This document shows positions 8,945 to 16,267 of a stretch of 58,413 nucleotides of DNA, piece after piece (position 1 is the stretch's first letter; the number at the start of each line of letters is the position of its first letter). The DNA is from S141-55 sp964422065 (GTDB lineage: Bacteria; Hydrothermota; Hydrothermia; WGAB01). The stretch spans positions 1 to 58,413 of the forward strand of contig CAYQZW010000001.1 in NCBI GenBank assembly GCA_964422065.1, written 5' to 3'. The notes beneath the pieces were generated by a model, which saw only the letters and a program-made list of their open reading frames with translations, was not told the origin of the DNA and searched no databases. Both the position numbers and the translations under genes were made by a program.

Positions 8945-9553
8945 TCAGACTACACCATTTTTCTTCTTGTGGTACTCCTGGAGTACCGACCGTTCATACG
9001 GCAGATCAATGAGTTTTTTCAACCCAATGACCGCCATCAGCCCCACGAGACGGATCCAATTGGCGGTGGACCCCACGACGCGAATCCCGGAAAATGCGAA
9101 GATCACCATGCCGATCGCCAAGGACAGATCAAAGTTCCGGGTGATGGCAAAAGCCAGGGCCACCACCGCCAGGAAGAAGGTGGTCAATCCGGGATAGAGT
9201 GCGAAGAAGAACCCATAGAGGGTGGAGATGCCTTTGCCGCCGCGGAACCGGAGGTAGATCGGGAACTGGTGTCCCAGCAACACGCAGAGTCCGGCGAACC
9301 ATACCGTTCCGGACCCCGGCCCATAGAGCCCCTGAGCCACCACGCCGACACTGAACCCTTTCAGGCCATCCAGGAGGGCTGCCAGGAACCCGAAGGGGAG
9401 CCCGGCAGCGCGTGCCGCATTGTGTGCGCCGACATTCCCATCGTATAGGCGTCGGAGATCTATCCCGCTCCGCCACCGGGCGATCAGATAGGAAAAGGGG
9501 ATCGCCCCGACGAGATACGCCCCCACAAAAAACAGCCATGGAGAAACGGCCAT
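8945..9553 (-). CDS. plsY: acyl-phosphate:glycerol-3-phosphate acyltransferase PlsY
   Basis: PlsY is an integral membrane enzyme that makes lysophosphatidic acid from acyl-phosphate, the first step of phospholipid synthesis. The 202-residue protein is hydrophobic with about five membrane spans and shows the three family motifs: GAIPFSYLIAR near the start, GNVGAHNAAR (equivalent of GSgNiGAtNvxR) near residue 40, and GHQFPIYLRFRGGKGI near residue 95. The last 20 residues are charged (YHKKKNGVV end). It lies 63 bp downstream of ddl, and the gap carries a TGTAAAAT box at 9583-9590 that may be a -10 element. The thiolase gene follows after 46 bp. Confidence 0.92.
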   Translation of the reverse strand: MAVSPWLFFVGAYLVGAIPFSYLIARWRSGIDLRRLYDGNVGAHNAARAAGLPFGFLAALLDGLKGFSVGVVAQGLYGPGSGTVWFAGLCVLLGHQFPIYLRFRGGKGISTLYGFFFALYPGLTTFFLAVVALAFAITRNFDLSLAIGMVIFAFSGIRVVGSTANWIRLVGLMAVIGLKKLIDLPYERSVLQEYHKKKNGVV

Positions 9554-9616
9554 GATACACGCTCCTGTTTGGGTCCACTTTAATTTTACACCTTGTCAGG
9601 AAATCCCCGGACCGGG

Positions 9617-10711
9617 CTATGCCGTAGGTTTCCAGACCACAGATTTTGAGGTCCGGGTCTGCGCCCGGGCCAATGCCAGTTCGATCAGCCGGTCAATGAG
9701 GTCCGGGTAGGGGAGCCCGGAGGCTTCCCAGAGTTTGGGATACATGCTGATGGGGGTAAACCCGGGGATCGTATTGATCTCGTTGACATACATCGCGCCG
9801 GTCTCCCGATCCAGCAGGAAGTCGATCCGGGCCATGCCGGCAGCGTCAATGGCCCGGTAGGCGCGGATGGCCAGGTCCTGGAAGGCCTGGACCTGCGCCG
9901 GCGATAAGGGGGCCGGGATCAGGAGTTCCGAGCGGTCGTCCAGGTACTTCGCCTCGTAGTCGTAGAACTCCCGAGAAGGCCGGATCTCGCCTGGAACCGA
10001 GGCCTCGGGACGCTCGTTGCCCAGGACACTCACCTCAATCTCCCGCGCCGGGATCCCCTGCTCGACCAGGACCTTGGTATCGTACTGGAACGCCAGGGTA
10101 AGGGCCTCTGCCAGGTCATCCCACCGCTTGACCTTGGTGATGCCGATGCTGGACCCCAGATTGGCGGGTTTCACAAAGACCGGGAGCGGGAACTGCTCCC
10201 GGAGGCCCCGAACCACGCCCGCCGGGTCGTCCTGGAAATCCACCTCAAACACCACCTCAAACGGGACCACCGGGATGCCGTGGGCCTGAAGCACCGCCTT
10301 GGTCAGGACCTTATCCATGGCGACCGCGGATGCGGTGACCCCAGCGCCGACATACGGGATCCCCTCCAGTTCCAGGAACCCCTGGACCGTCCCGTCTTCG
10401 CCGAACGGGCCGTGGAGCAACGGGAAGACGACATCCTGTTGCCGGAGTACGTGGAGGACCTGGGCGGAGAGCCGTTCCTCTCGGGCCTGGACCAGCGGAT
10501 GGTCATCTTCAAACGCCGGGAGGCCGGCCAGGAGTTCTTGCTCGAACCGGGGATCCGCGACCCAGAACCCACCCCGGGTGATCCCGATGACCGTGACCTC
10601 ATAGCGGCTACGGGAAATGACCTGGAGCACGGAACGAGCAGAGATTAAACTGATCTCGTGTTCGGCGGACCGACCGCCACAGAGGATTGCGAGTCGGATC
10701 GGCTTACGCAT
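9617..10711 (-). CDS. ddl: D-alanine--D-alanine ligase
   Basis: Ddl makes the D-Ala-D-Ala dipeptide for peptidoglycan. The 364-residue ATP-grasp protein begins MRKPIRLAILCGGRSAEHEI, the typical Ddl start with the GGxSxEHEVS motif. It continues with PLLHGPFGEDGTVQGFLE, FVKPANLGSSIGITKV and the metal-binding end GAMYVNEINTIPGFTPISMYP. Length fits the longer (DdlA-like) group. The start overlaps the preceding HIT gene by 8 bp, so the two are co-transcribed from the promoter at 11206-11234. A diderm with peptidoglycan is consistent with the two lytic transglycosylases elsewhere in the window. Confidence 0.95.
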   Translation of the reverse strand: MRKPIRLAILCGGRSAEHEISLISARSVLQVISRSRYEVTVIGITRGGFWVADPRFEQELLAGLPAFEDDHPLVQAREERLSAQVLHVLRQQDVVFPLLHGPFGEDGTVQGFLELEGIPYVGAGVTASAVAMDKVLTKAVLQAHGIPVVPFEVVFEVDFQDDPAGVVRGLREQFPLPVFVKPANLGSSIGITKVKRWDDLAEALTLAFQYDTKVLVEQGIPAREIEVSVLGNERPEASVPGEIRPSREFYDYEAKYLDDRSELLIPAPLSPAQVQAFQDLAIRAYRAIDAAGMARIDFLLDRETGAMYVNEINTIPGFTPISMYPKLWEASGLPYPDLIDRLIELALARAQTRTSKSVVWKPTA

Positions 10712-11198
10712 GGAGCAGGTCCTGGAAAATGGGCTTGAGGCGCCGATAGGTCTCCTCCAGGCCCTCGGGGATGACCTTGGTATCGCCGATCACGGGCATA
10801 AAGTTGGTGTCCCCGGTCCATCGGGGAACCACATGCATGTGGAGGTGCTGGTCAAACCCGGCACCCGCAACCTTGCCCAGGTTGATCCCCAGGTTGAACC
10901 CTTCGGGCTGGAACGCACGCTTGAGGGCCTGAACAGAGACCGTGGTCAGGTGGAGGAGTTCGCGCTGTTCGTCAGGGGTGAGTTCTTCCAGGTTGGCGAT
11001 GTGGCGGTACGGGGCGACCATCAGATGGCCGGTGTTGTATGGGAAGATGTTGAGCAAGACAAAGGTGTGTTGCCCACGGTACAGGATGTAGTTCTGATCG
11101 TCCTGCTGTTCTGCGGGCTTGGTGCAGAAGATACAGCCCTCAATCTTCTCAATTTCTCGGATATAGGTGATCCTCCAGGGAGCCCAAAGCCGTTTCAT
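10704..11198 (-). CDS. HIT-family hydrolase/AP4A phosphorylase-like protein
   Basis: This 164-residue histidine-triad protein probably hydrolyses or phosphorolyses dinucleoside polyphosphates or nucleotide conjugates. It has the triad H-L-H-M-H-V-V with His118, 120 and 122, the upstream GHLMVAPYRHIANL segment, and an N-terminal CIFC pair (Cys22, Cys25) typical of the zinc-containing AP4A-phosphorylase-like branch. The start MKRLWAPWR at 11198 is the family-typical N terminus. A longer frame to 11261 would translate the promoter itself. No classical Shine-Dalgarno is seen; the -10 box ends 7 nt before the ATG, so the mRNA is probably leaderless. It forms an operon with ddl. Confidence 0.9.
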   Translation of the reverse strand: MKRLWAPWRITYIREIEKIEGCIFCTKPAEQQDDQNYILYRGQHTFVLLNIFPYNTGHLMVAPYRHIANLEELTPDEQRELLHLTTVSVQALKRAFQPEGFNLGINLGKVAGAGFDQHLHMHVVPRWTGDTNFMPVIGDTKVIPEGLEETYRRLKPIFQDLLHA

Positions 11199-11205
11199 AA
11201 CCCCG

Positions 11206-11234
11206 ATTTTACGCCAGGCGTTCAAAGAATTCAA
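11206..11234 (-). promoter_or_regulatory. promoter of HIT-ddl operon, leaderless geometry
   Basis: On the minus strand the sequence reads TTGAAT (11229-11234), 17 nt spacer, TAAAAT (11206-11211), then 7 nt and the ATG at 11198. A start site about 7 nt after the -10 box would fall at the start codon. It is arranged back to back with the psiE-like promoter at 11244-11271. Confidence 0.6.
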
Positions 11235-11243
11235 AACCACGGC

Positions 11244-11271
11244 TTGGACCGCCGAGGGCATGCCTCATAAT
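11244..11271 (+). promoter_or_regulatory. promoter of psiE-like-fabD unit
   Basis: TTGGAC (11244-11249), 16 nt spacer, CATAAT (11266-11271). Transcription would begin near 11278 and leave a leader of about 35 nt carrying the GGAGG at 11301-11305. It diverges from the HIT-ddl promoter with only 9 bp between the two -35 boxes. Confidence 0.5.
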
Positions 11272-11314
11272 ATCAGGGCAATCTGAACCACAAAAATCTT
11301 GGAGGATGGACTCC

Positions 11315-11827
11315 ATGGAGCCACAAAAAGCCCGGAAGGGGTTCTGGAATACCGCCTTCTGGATCCGGTTTCTGGAAGGTGCGGACGACATCTTCCAGGT
11401 GCTCGTGGCGCTCGCCCTCTTGATCACAGCCGCACTGGTCTTCTGGGACCTCATGACCAAACTGCTGGGCGGGGTCGCACGAGGGGAACAGATCCTCCAA
11501 CTCGCATACCAACTGATCCATGACGCCCTGCTCGTGCTCATCATCCTCGAGTTGGTGTGGACTGCCGTGGGTTATCTTCGGAGCCGGACGTTGCCTTTGG
11601 AACCCTTCTTGATTGTCGCGGTGATCGCATCGGTGCGGCGGCTCCTGTTCCTCGGCGTCCAGACCGTGGAGGGCGAGATCCAGGTCATGATGCTCTGGGA
11701 TATCGCGATCCATACCATGATGGTCCTGATCTTTGCGTTGGCGCTCTATGCGGTGCGGAGAAGCCGTAAGTTTTTGAGTTTTCCTGCGGGCCCAACAGAG
11801 CACAGGAAAGGAGGAGCCACGCCATGA
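11315..11827 (+). CDS. PsiE-like integral membrane protein
   Basis: A 170-residue membrane protein with about four predicted spans: DIFQVLVALALLITAALVFW, a second around ALLVLIILELVWTAVGYL, a third containing PLEPFLIVAVIASVRRLL, and a fourth near AIHTMMVLIFALALYAVR. The EPFLIVAVIASVRRLL segment is what ties it to the phosphate-starvation-inducible PsiE family, whose biochemical role is unknown. The ATG at 11315 is chosen over one at 11306 because the GGAGG at 11301-11305 would overlap the latter; spacing to 11315 is 9 nt. The gene overlaps fabD by 4 nt (ATGA). Confidence 0.75.
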   Translation: MEPQKARKGFWNTAFWIRFLEGADDIFQVLVALALLITAALVFWDLMTKLLGGVARGEQILQLAYQLIHDALLVLIILELVWTAVGYLRSRTLPLEPFLIVAVIASVRRLLFLGVQTVEGEIQVMMLWDIAIHTMMVLIFALALYAVRRSRKFLSFPAGPTEHRKGGATP

Positions 11828-12708
11828 AGGTCTGGATGTTCCCCGGCCAGGGTTCCCAGAAGGTCGGGATGGGCCAAGCGCTCTATGAGACCCATGCCTG
11901 GGTACGGGAACTTTACGAGACGGCGGAGCGGATTCTGGGGTTGCCCTTACGGGAGGTCTCGTTTGAGGGGCCGGAGGCACGGCTGACCCAGACCCTGTTT
12001 GCGCAGCCTGCCCTGTTTGTGTATGAGGCCGTGTTGGCCCGGAGGCTGGAAGAACAAGGACAGACGCCGGACCTGGTCATGGGACACTCTCTTGGGGAGT
12101 TGACCGCGCTGTATGTGGCAGGGGTGTGGGACTTTGAAACCGCGGTCCGGATCGTGGGGGAACGCGCCCGGCTGATGCAGGAGGCATCAGAACAGGCGGC
12201 GGGGACCATGGCCGCAGTCATTGGCCTGCCGGTCCAGGAGATTGAGGCGGCGCTCCAAGAGGTGGACGGGACGGTGGTGGTGGCCAACCTGAATTCTCCA
12301 GAACAGGTGGTGATCTCCGGGGAGGTTGCGGCGGTCCAAGCGGCGATGGAGCACCTGAAGGCCCGAGGGGCACGGCGCGTGATCCCGCTGAGGGTCTCCG
12401 CAGCGTTCCACTCGCCGCTTATGGAGCCGGCGGCACAGGCCTTTGCAAAGGTTTTGGACGGAGCGGAGTTCCGGGCCCCCAGGGTGCCGGTCCTGTGCAA
12501 TGTCACAGCAAAAGCCACGACGTCCGCCGAAGCCGTACGGGAAGCCTTGAAGTTACAACTCCGCTCACCGGTCCGGTGGGCCGAATCCCTCCAAGAGGCG
12601 TACCGACAGGGGGCACGGTTCTTCCTGGAAGTGGGGCCCGGCCGGGTCCTCCAGGGGCTGGCCCGACGCACCCTCAAAGACGCTGAAGTTCAAGGCTATG
12701 AGGAATAG
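11824..12708 (+). CDS. fabD: malonyl-CoA:ACP transacylase
   Basis: FabD loads malonate from CoA onto acyl carrier protein for fatty acid synthesis. The 294-residue protein starts MKVWMFPGQGSQKVGMG, has the catalytic Ser89 in VMGHSLGE, and ends its core with the paired motif SAAFHSPLMEPA (catalytic His) and LEVGPGRVLQGL. AGGAAAGGAGG lies upstream of the ATG. It is the last gene of the plus-strand unit; no fabH, fabG or acpP follows, so the usual fab cluster is broken up. A convergent FAD oxidoreductase begins its 3' end about 100 bp later. Confidence 0.96.
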   Translation: MKVWMFPGQGSQKVGMGQALYETHAWVRELYETAERILGLPLREVSFEGPEARLTQTLFAQPALFVYEAVLARRLEEQGQTPDLVMGHSLGELTALYVAGVWDFETAVRIVGERARLMQEASEQAAGTMAAVIGLPVQEIEAALQEVDGTVVVANLNSPEQVVISGEVAAVQAAMEHLKARGARRVIPLRVSAAFHSPLMEPAAQAFAKVLDGAEFRAPRVPVLCNVTAKATTSAEAVREALKLQLRSPVRWAESLQEAYRQGARFFLEVGPGRVLQGLARRTLKDAEVQGYEE

Positions 12709-12809
12709 GCAAGCCAGTAAGACATCGTGGATCATGATCCCGGTGAGGTCAAACCGTTCTTCTGGCCCTTGAGGATAGGGACTCTTCGCTATGCCGGAAA
12801 GACAGGAGT

Positions 12810-13973
12810 TTATTTGTCGGGAGGGGGTGTTTTCTGGATGGCGGGAAAGCCCGGCTGAAGGGTGAACGCCATCCCCAGATCGGAGAATCGGCCCACCTGG
12901 ACCGAGGGAGGGAGGGGTTTCTCAGTCGTCAGCCATTCCGCAAGCCATTGCATCATTCCGGGCGCACGCATGATGCCTGCGCCGTTGAAGCCTGCCGCAA
13001 GGACCAGACCTTCGGTCCCAGGGTACGGCCCCAGGAGCGGCACTTGGTCCGGAGTCCCTGCAAGGAGACCGGCCCATCCCTGCCCCAAAGTGGCCCTGGA
13101 AGACAATCGGGGGAGGAAGGTGCTCAGGGTTTCAGAGACGTGCTCATAGAACTCCGGGTCTGCTCCCTCCTTGTACCCGTCCGGATCTTGCGGAGTGAGT
13201 TGGGTCCCATTGCCCACAATCCATCGCGCAGGTTGTTCCGGCACGAGGTAGACGCCGGAATCCAGATCGTAGAGCGCCGGTCCTTCCAGGGTATCGCACT
13301 GTAAACTTCCGGCCTGGGCGCGGTAAGGGACCAGGGGCAGGGGCAGGCCCAGCCACTCCTTCAGGCGTTTGGCGGTCCACACCCCCATAGAGAGCACCAC
13401 CCAATCTGCCCGGACCTTTTCTTTGTCCTCCACGACCACGCCCACCACCCGTCCACGCTCGGTCCACAGCCCGGTGACCTTCTCTAAGAGCCGGACCGGC
13501 GTACCTGTATGGCGGAAATAGGTATAGAGGGCATAGCCGACGGCATAGGGGTTGACGTAACCGTCCTCCGCGCAGTAGGTGGAGCCGAGGATACCCAGGA
13601 TGCCATCCGGCAACTGCGGGCCAGGGCCGTCGTAGAACTCCACGGGGACCCCTCCATCTCTCTGGATGCGGTAGGCCTCATGGAGCGCTTCCAGGGCTTC
13701 TGGGGATCGTGCCAGCCAGGCCAGGCCGGTCCGTCGATACCGGAAAATCCCCCCAGACTTTTCCTGTACGGTCTGGTAGAAGGCGATGGAACCGCGGACG
13801 GCCAGGATATCCAAGGGCTTCCGCAATTGAAGTGTAACGATCCCGGCCGCTTTGGCCGAGCTTCCGCCGACCAAGTTGGCCTGGTCAAAGAACACCACCT
13901 CCACCCCCGCTTGCTTGAGGAAGTAGCCCAAGGAAAGGCCGGTGATGCCGGTGCCGACGATAGCGACCTTCAT
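12810..13973 (-). CDS. FAD-dependent oxidoreductase, DAO family (glycine/D-amino acid or sarcosine oxidase-like)
   Basis: This 387-residue protein has the N-terminal dinucleotide fold VAIVGTGITGLSLGYFL with an acidic end to the second strand (FFDQA), then GGSSAKAAGIV, and a C-terminal FAD-binding GFNGAGIMRAPGMMQWLAEW with the WAGLLAGTPDQVPLLG stretch typical of the DAO superfamily. Such enzymes oxidise glycine, sarcosine or D-amino acids, or act as dehydrogenases feeding the respiratory chain; the substrate cannot be read from the sequence. The ATG overlaps the end of the glycosyltransferase gene by 4 nt. It is the last of four tightly packed genes with archease and the pterin enzyme. ThiO-type glycine oxidase is one possibility. 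Confidence 0.85.
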   Translation of the reverse strand: MKVAIVGTGITGLSLGYFLKQAGVEVVFFDQANLVGGSSAKAAGIVTLQLRKPLDILAVRGSIAFYQTVQEKSGGIFRYRRTGLAWLARSPEALEALHEAYRIQRDGGVPVEFYDGPGPQLPDGILGILGSTYCAEDGYVNPYAVGYALYTYFRHTGTPVRLLEKVTGLWTERGRVVGVVVEDKEKVRADWVVLSMGVWTAKRLKEWLGLPLPLVPYRAQAGSLQCDTLEGPALYDLDSGVYLVPEQPARWIVGNGTQLTPQDPDGYKEGADPEFYEHVSETLSTFLPRLSSRATLGQGWAGLLAGTPDQVPLLGPYPGTEGLVLAAGFNGAGIMRAPGMMQWLAEWLTTEKPLPPSVQVGRFSDLGMAFTLQPGFPAIQKTPPPDK

Positions 13974-15331
13974 GAGGAAGGCAACCCGACGGCCATCTGG
14001 CGGGTTCGGTTGAGCATCTGGCGCCGCGCCAGGGCCAGCAGCCGGATCCGGGTTTTCTGAAGGGCCTTGTGCCGGTACTCCCGGGTTGCGTCTGTTGAGC
14101 CGGGGTGCCGGCGATAGTTGTACAGGACCCGATGAACGCGAAGGATCCGGAAATGTTCTGAGATCCGTAAGACCATATCGTAATCTTCGCCGTAATCGCC
14201 AAAGGACTTCTCATTGAAGGGGCCCAGGACTTCAAAGACCCGTTTTCGGAAGAACCGGAGTGCACCGGCCCCATCCACCCGGAGGATATTGTTCCGATCA
14301 AATTCAAGGTGGGTGACCGGGGCCAGGGGTACGGGTTGGCCATCCGGGTCCACGATGCGATAATACGAGATGGCCAGGCCGGCGTCCGGATTCCGCTCCA
14401 TGGTCTCCACCATTGCCTCCAGGGTCTCGGGCTCGTAGAAGTCATCGGAATCCAACTGAGCAATGTATTTCCCTCGGGCATGACGAATTCCGAAGTTAAT
14501 GGCCTCGGCGATATTGCCTGGGGGCTTGGAGACCAGCCGGACGCGGGGGTCACGGCGCTGGAATTGCCGGACGATCTCCGGGGTCTGGTCGGTGGACCCA
14601 GCGTCCACCACCACAATCTCAAAGTCCTGGAAGGTCTGTTTCAGCACACTCTCCAGGGCTTCTCCGATGTAATCTTGTCGGTTCCGGACGGGGATGACGA
14701 CGGAGACCGTTACGGGATAGGTCTGGGGGTCGGGCAGGGACTCATAGGTGCCGTCCAGGAGTGCTCCGCGCCGTCGGAGCATGGCTTTGAAGACCTGTTC
14801 GTATTCGCGTTCCGCGGCCTTGCCGTAGAAGAGGTAGTCAAAACTGTCGGAGAACGTGTATCGGTGGCGAGGGTCCTCCTGCAGATCGACACGATAAAGG
14901 GGCTCGGGGATATGTACCGCATACCATCCGTGCTCCTGGAACCGCAATCGGAGATCATAAAGCCAGGCATACCGAAGCGGTCGGACTCCACCCACGGCGT
15001 CCACGGCCTGTCGCCGGAGAAGGAAGACCTGTCCCAATTTGAACCGCTCCGTGATATCCCCGATGTCTTCCACCAGGGGCTGGACGGTGCCCTCTTCTTC
15101 GTAGTCGGAGAAGACCAGTGCACCAGGGGTTGTGGCAAATTTGGAAACCGCATGGGGGAAGAGCCGGACCAGTGGGGATTGGACAACGAGGAGATCGTAA
15201 GGGACTTCTTGGAGGAGTTGCCAGAGGAACGAGGGGGATGCGGGGTCCACAAACAGGACCCGATCCACGCTGGGGTCGCTGGGAGGCTCCCAGGAGCCCT
15301 GGAACAAGCAGACCAAGGTCACCCGGTTCAT
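13970..15331 (-). CDS. glycosyltransferase family 2 protein with an extra N-terminal GT-like region
   Basis: A 453-residue protein. The C-terminal half (from about residue 208) is a complete GT-A family 2 domain: VSVVIPVRNRQDYIGEALE, VVVDAGSTDQTPEI, and the metal-binding QLDSDDFYEPETLE, followed by the acceptor part with GDYGEDYDMVLRISEH. The first 200 residues look like a decayed second GT domain: FSDYEEEG stands where a DxD-type site might be, and the LGQVFLLRRQAVDAVGG and YDLRLRFQEHGW stretches match the acceptor half of family 2 enzymes. No membrane span is evident, so it is probably cytoplasmic. It sits between the pterin enzyme and the oxidoreductase with 4-nt overlaps on both sides. 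Donor and acceptor are unknown. Confidence 0.88.
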   Translation of the reverse strand: MNRVTLVCLFQGSWEPPSDPSVDRVLFVDPASPSFLWQLLQEVPYDLLVVQSPLVRLFPHAVSKFATTPGALVFSDYEEEGTVQPLVEDIGDITERFKLGQVFLLRRQAVDAVGGVRPLRYAWLYDLRLRFQEHGWYAVHIPEPLYRVDLQEDPRHRYTFSDSFDYLFYGKAAEREYEQVFKAMLRRRGALLDGTYESLPDPQTYPVTVSVVIPVRNRQDYIGEALESVLKQTFQDFEIVVVDAGSTDQTPEIVRQFQRRDPRVRLVSKPPGNIAEAINFGIRHARGKYIAQLDSDDFYEPETLEAMVETMERNPDAGLAISYYRIVDPDGQPVPLAPVTHLEFDRNNILRVDGAGALRFFRKRVFEVLGPFNEKSFGDYGEDYDMVLRISEHFRILRVHRVLYNYRRHPGSTDATREYRHKALQKTRIRLLALARRQMLNRTRQMAVGLPSS

Positions 15332-15675
15332 GGCCGATAATACACAGAGAACCTTGGGGATTCCCAGAGGACCACGCCGATGAGCCGGTAATTCGGGCCG
15401 TGGAGCAGGGGTTCAAGGATCTCAAAGATCGCCCTTGCGATGTGTTCGGCGGTCGGGTTGTCAAAAAAGGCGTTCAGGTTCTTGCCGTGGAACCGCTGGA
15501 CCACATGCTCCTGAAGGATCCGGTCCACGTATAAGAAGTCCACAACGATATCGGGATTGGGGGTGCCCTCAAGGATCACCTCGCCACGAAAGCGGTGACG
15601 ATGGGTTTCCTCCCGGACCCCTTGGATCCGGACGGAATGTTCCGCGCGAAAACTGAACTGGACCCGAAGTTCCAT
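15328..15675 (-). CDS. 6-pyruvoyl-tetrahydropterin synthase-like protein (PTPS/QueD fold)
   Basis: This 115-residue protein has the T-fold PTPS pattern: a zinc His in FRAEHS (His13), the H-x-H pair (His25, His27) in THRHRF, NAFFDNPTAEHIARAI and the C-terminal VVLWESPRFSVYY with the substrate-binding Glu. The catalytic Cys found four residues before the HxH in QueD is missing (Arg21). Instead a Glu stands three residues before it (Glu22, ExxHxH), which is the pattern known for PTPS-III enzymes that replace FolB in folate synthesis. Thus it may make 6-hydroxymethyl-dihydropterin rather than 6-carboxy-tetrahydropterin; that is inference. The start at 15675 lies 4 nt after the archease stop and gives the typical N terminus. 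Confidence 0.8.
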   Translation of the reverse strand: MELRVQFSFRAEHSVRIQGVREETHRHRFRGEVILEGTPNPDIVVDFLYVDRILQEHVVQRFHGKNLNAFFDNPTAEHIARAIFEILEPLLHGPNYRLIGVVLWESPRFSVYYRP

Positions 15676-15679
15676 GGTG

Positions 15680-16099
15680 CTACACGTCAAAGATGACCCG
15701 GGCGTACCAACCGTGCTCCCGTTTTTCGATCTGGAGCATGTGGTAGGTGACGGCCTTAATGCCCAGACGGACCCGATGCTTTTCGGGGTTCAGAGACTCT
15801 CCTTGTGCGGTGCCGGAAAGCATGAAGAGGTTGGGATCGACCTGCACAGAGAGGACTCTGGGGATAAACCCTTCGGCGTCAAAGTAAAACAGGAGTTCGG
15901 AGAGGAAGCCGAGGAAGAGGTCCTCAAGGCTGTGTTCCTGAAGGGACAGGGGCTTGGTGATTCGTGGCTGGACCTCGGAGAAGTTTTCGATCATCTCCTG
16001 GAACATGGCGAGCCCGGCCTCTTCAAAGAGGCCGTCGAGCGTTTTGGACTCCACCTCAATCCCAATGTCGCCTGTGTGATCTAAAACCCTATAGGTCAT
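15680..16099 (-). CDS. archease
   Basis: Archease is a small acidic protein that activates the RNA ligase RtcB by promoting guanylylation and turnover. The 139-residue product shows the family pattern throughout: DHTGDIGIEVESKTLDGLFE at the start with the metal-binding Asp, and KAVTYHMLQIEK followed by GWYARVIFDV at the end. No rtcB lies in the window, so its partner must be elsewhere or it may serve another enzyme. It is the first gene of a four-gene operon; a promoter lies about 80 nt upstream. No clear Shine-Dalgarno precedes the ATG. Confidence 0.93.
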   Translation of the reverse strand: MTYRVLDHTGDIGIEVESKTLDGLFEEAGLAMFQEMIENFSEVQPRITKPLSLQEHSLEDLFLGFLSELLFYFDAEGFIPRVLSVQVDPNLFMLSGTAQGESLNPEKHRVRLGIKAVTYHMLQIEKREHGWYARVIFDV

Positions 16100-16177
16100 C
16101 GTCGGTGTTTTTCAGGGTTACCCCTGATCCAACCCATTGCCGATGCCATCCGTGGTGAAAGCCTCTGGAACGGCGTA

Positions 16178-16206
16178 AGTATAAGGCCCACCCAAAAATC
16201 CTTCAA
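16178..16206 (-). promoter_or_regulatory. promoter of archease operon
   Basis: Minus strand: TTGAAG (16201-16206), 17 nt spacer, TATACT (16178-16183). The start site would be near 16171, leaving a leader of about 70 nt before the archease ATG. Confidence 0.6.
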
Positions 16207-16267
16207 AAGCGGAGATAAATATTGGGGACGAGTTTGCTCCCGGTCCGGGGAAATCAGGAGAAGGAGT

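Noticed and set aside
11199..11261. Longer N terminus for the HIT protein
   Set aside because: It would translate the promoter region and has no similarity to HIT proteins.
15680..16099. Archease as sign of a nearby tRNA-splicing/RtcB locus
   Set aside because: No RtcB motif occurs in any frame of the window, so the partner cannot be claimed here.
9604..16250. CCCCGGACCGGG found at 9606-9617 and, inverted, at 16238-16249
   Set aside because: Two short copies with little shared flank; probably chance in GC-rich 3' gaps rather than a dispersed repeat.
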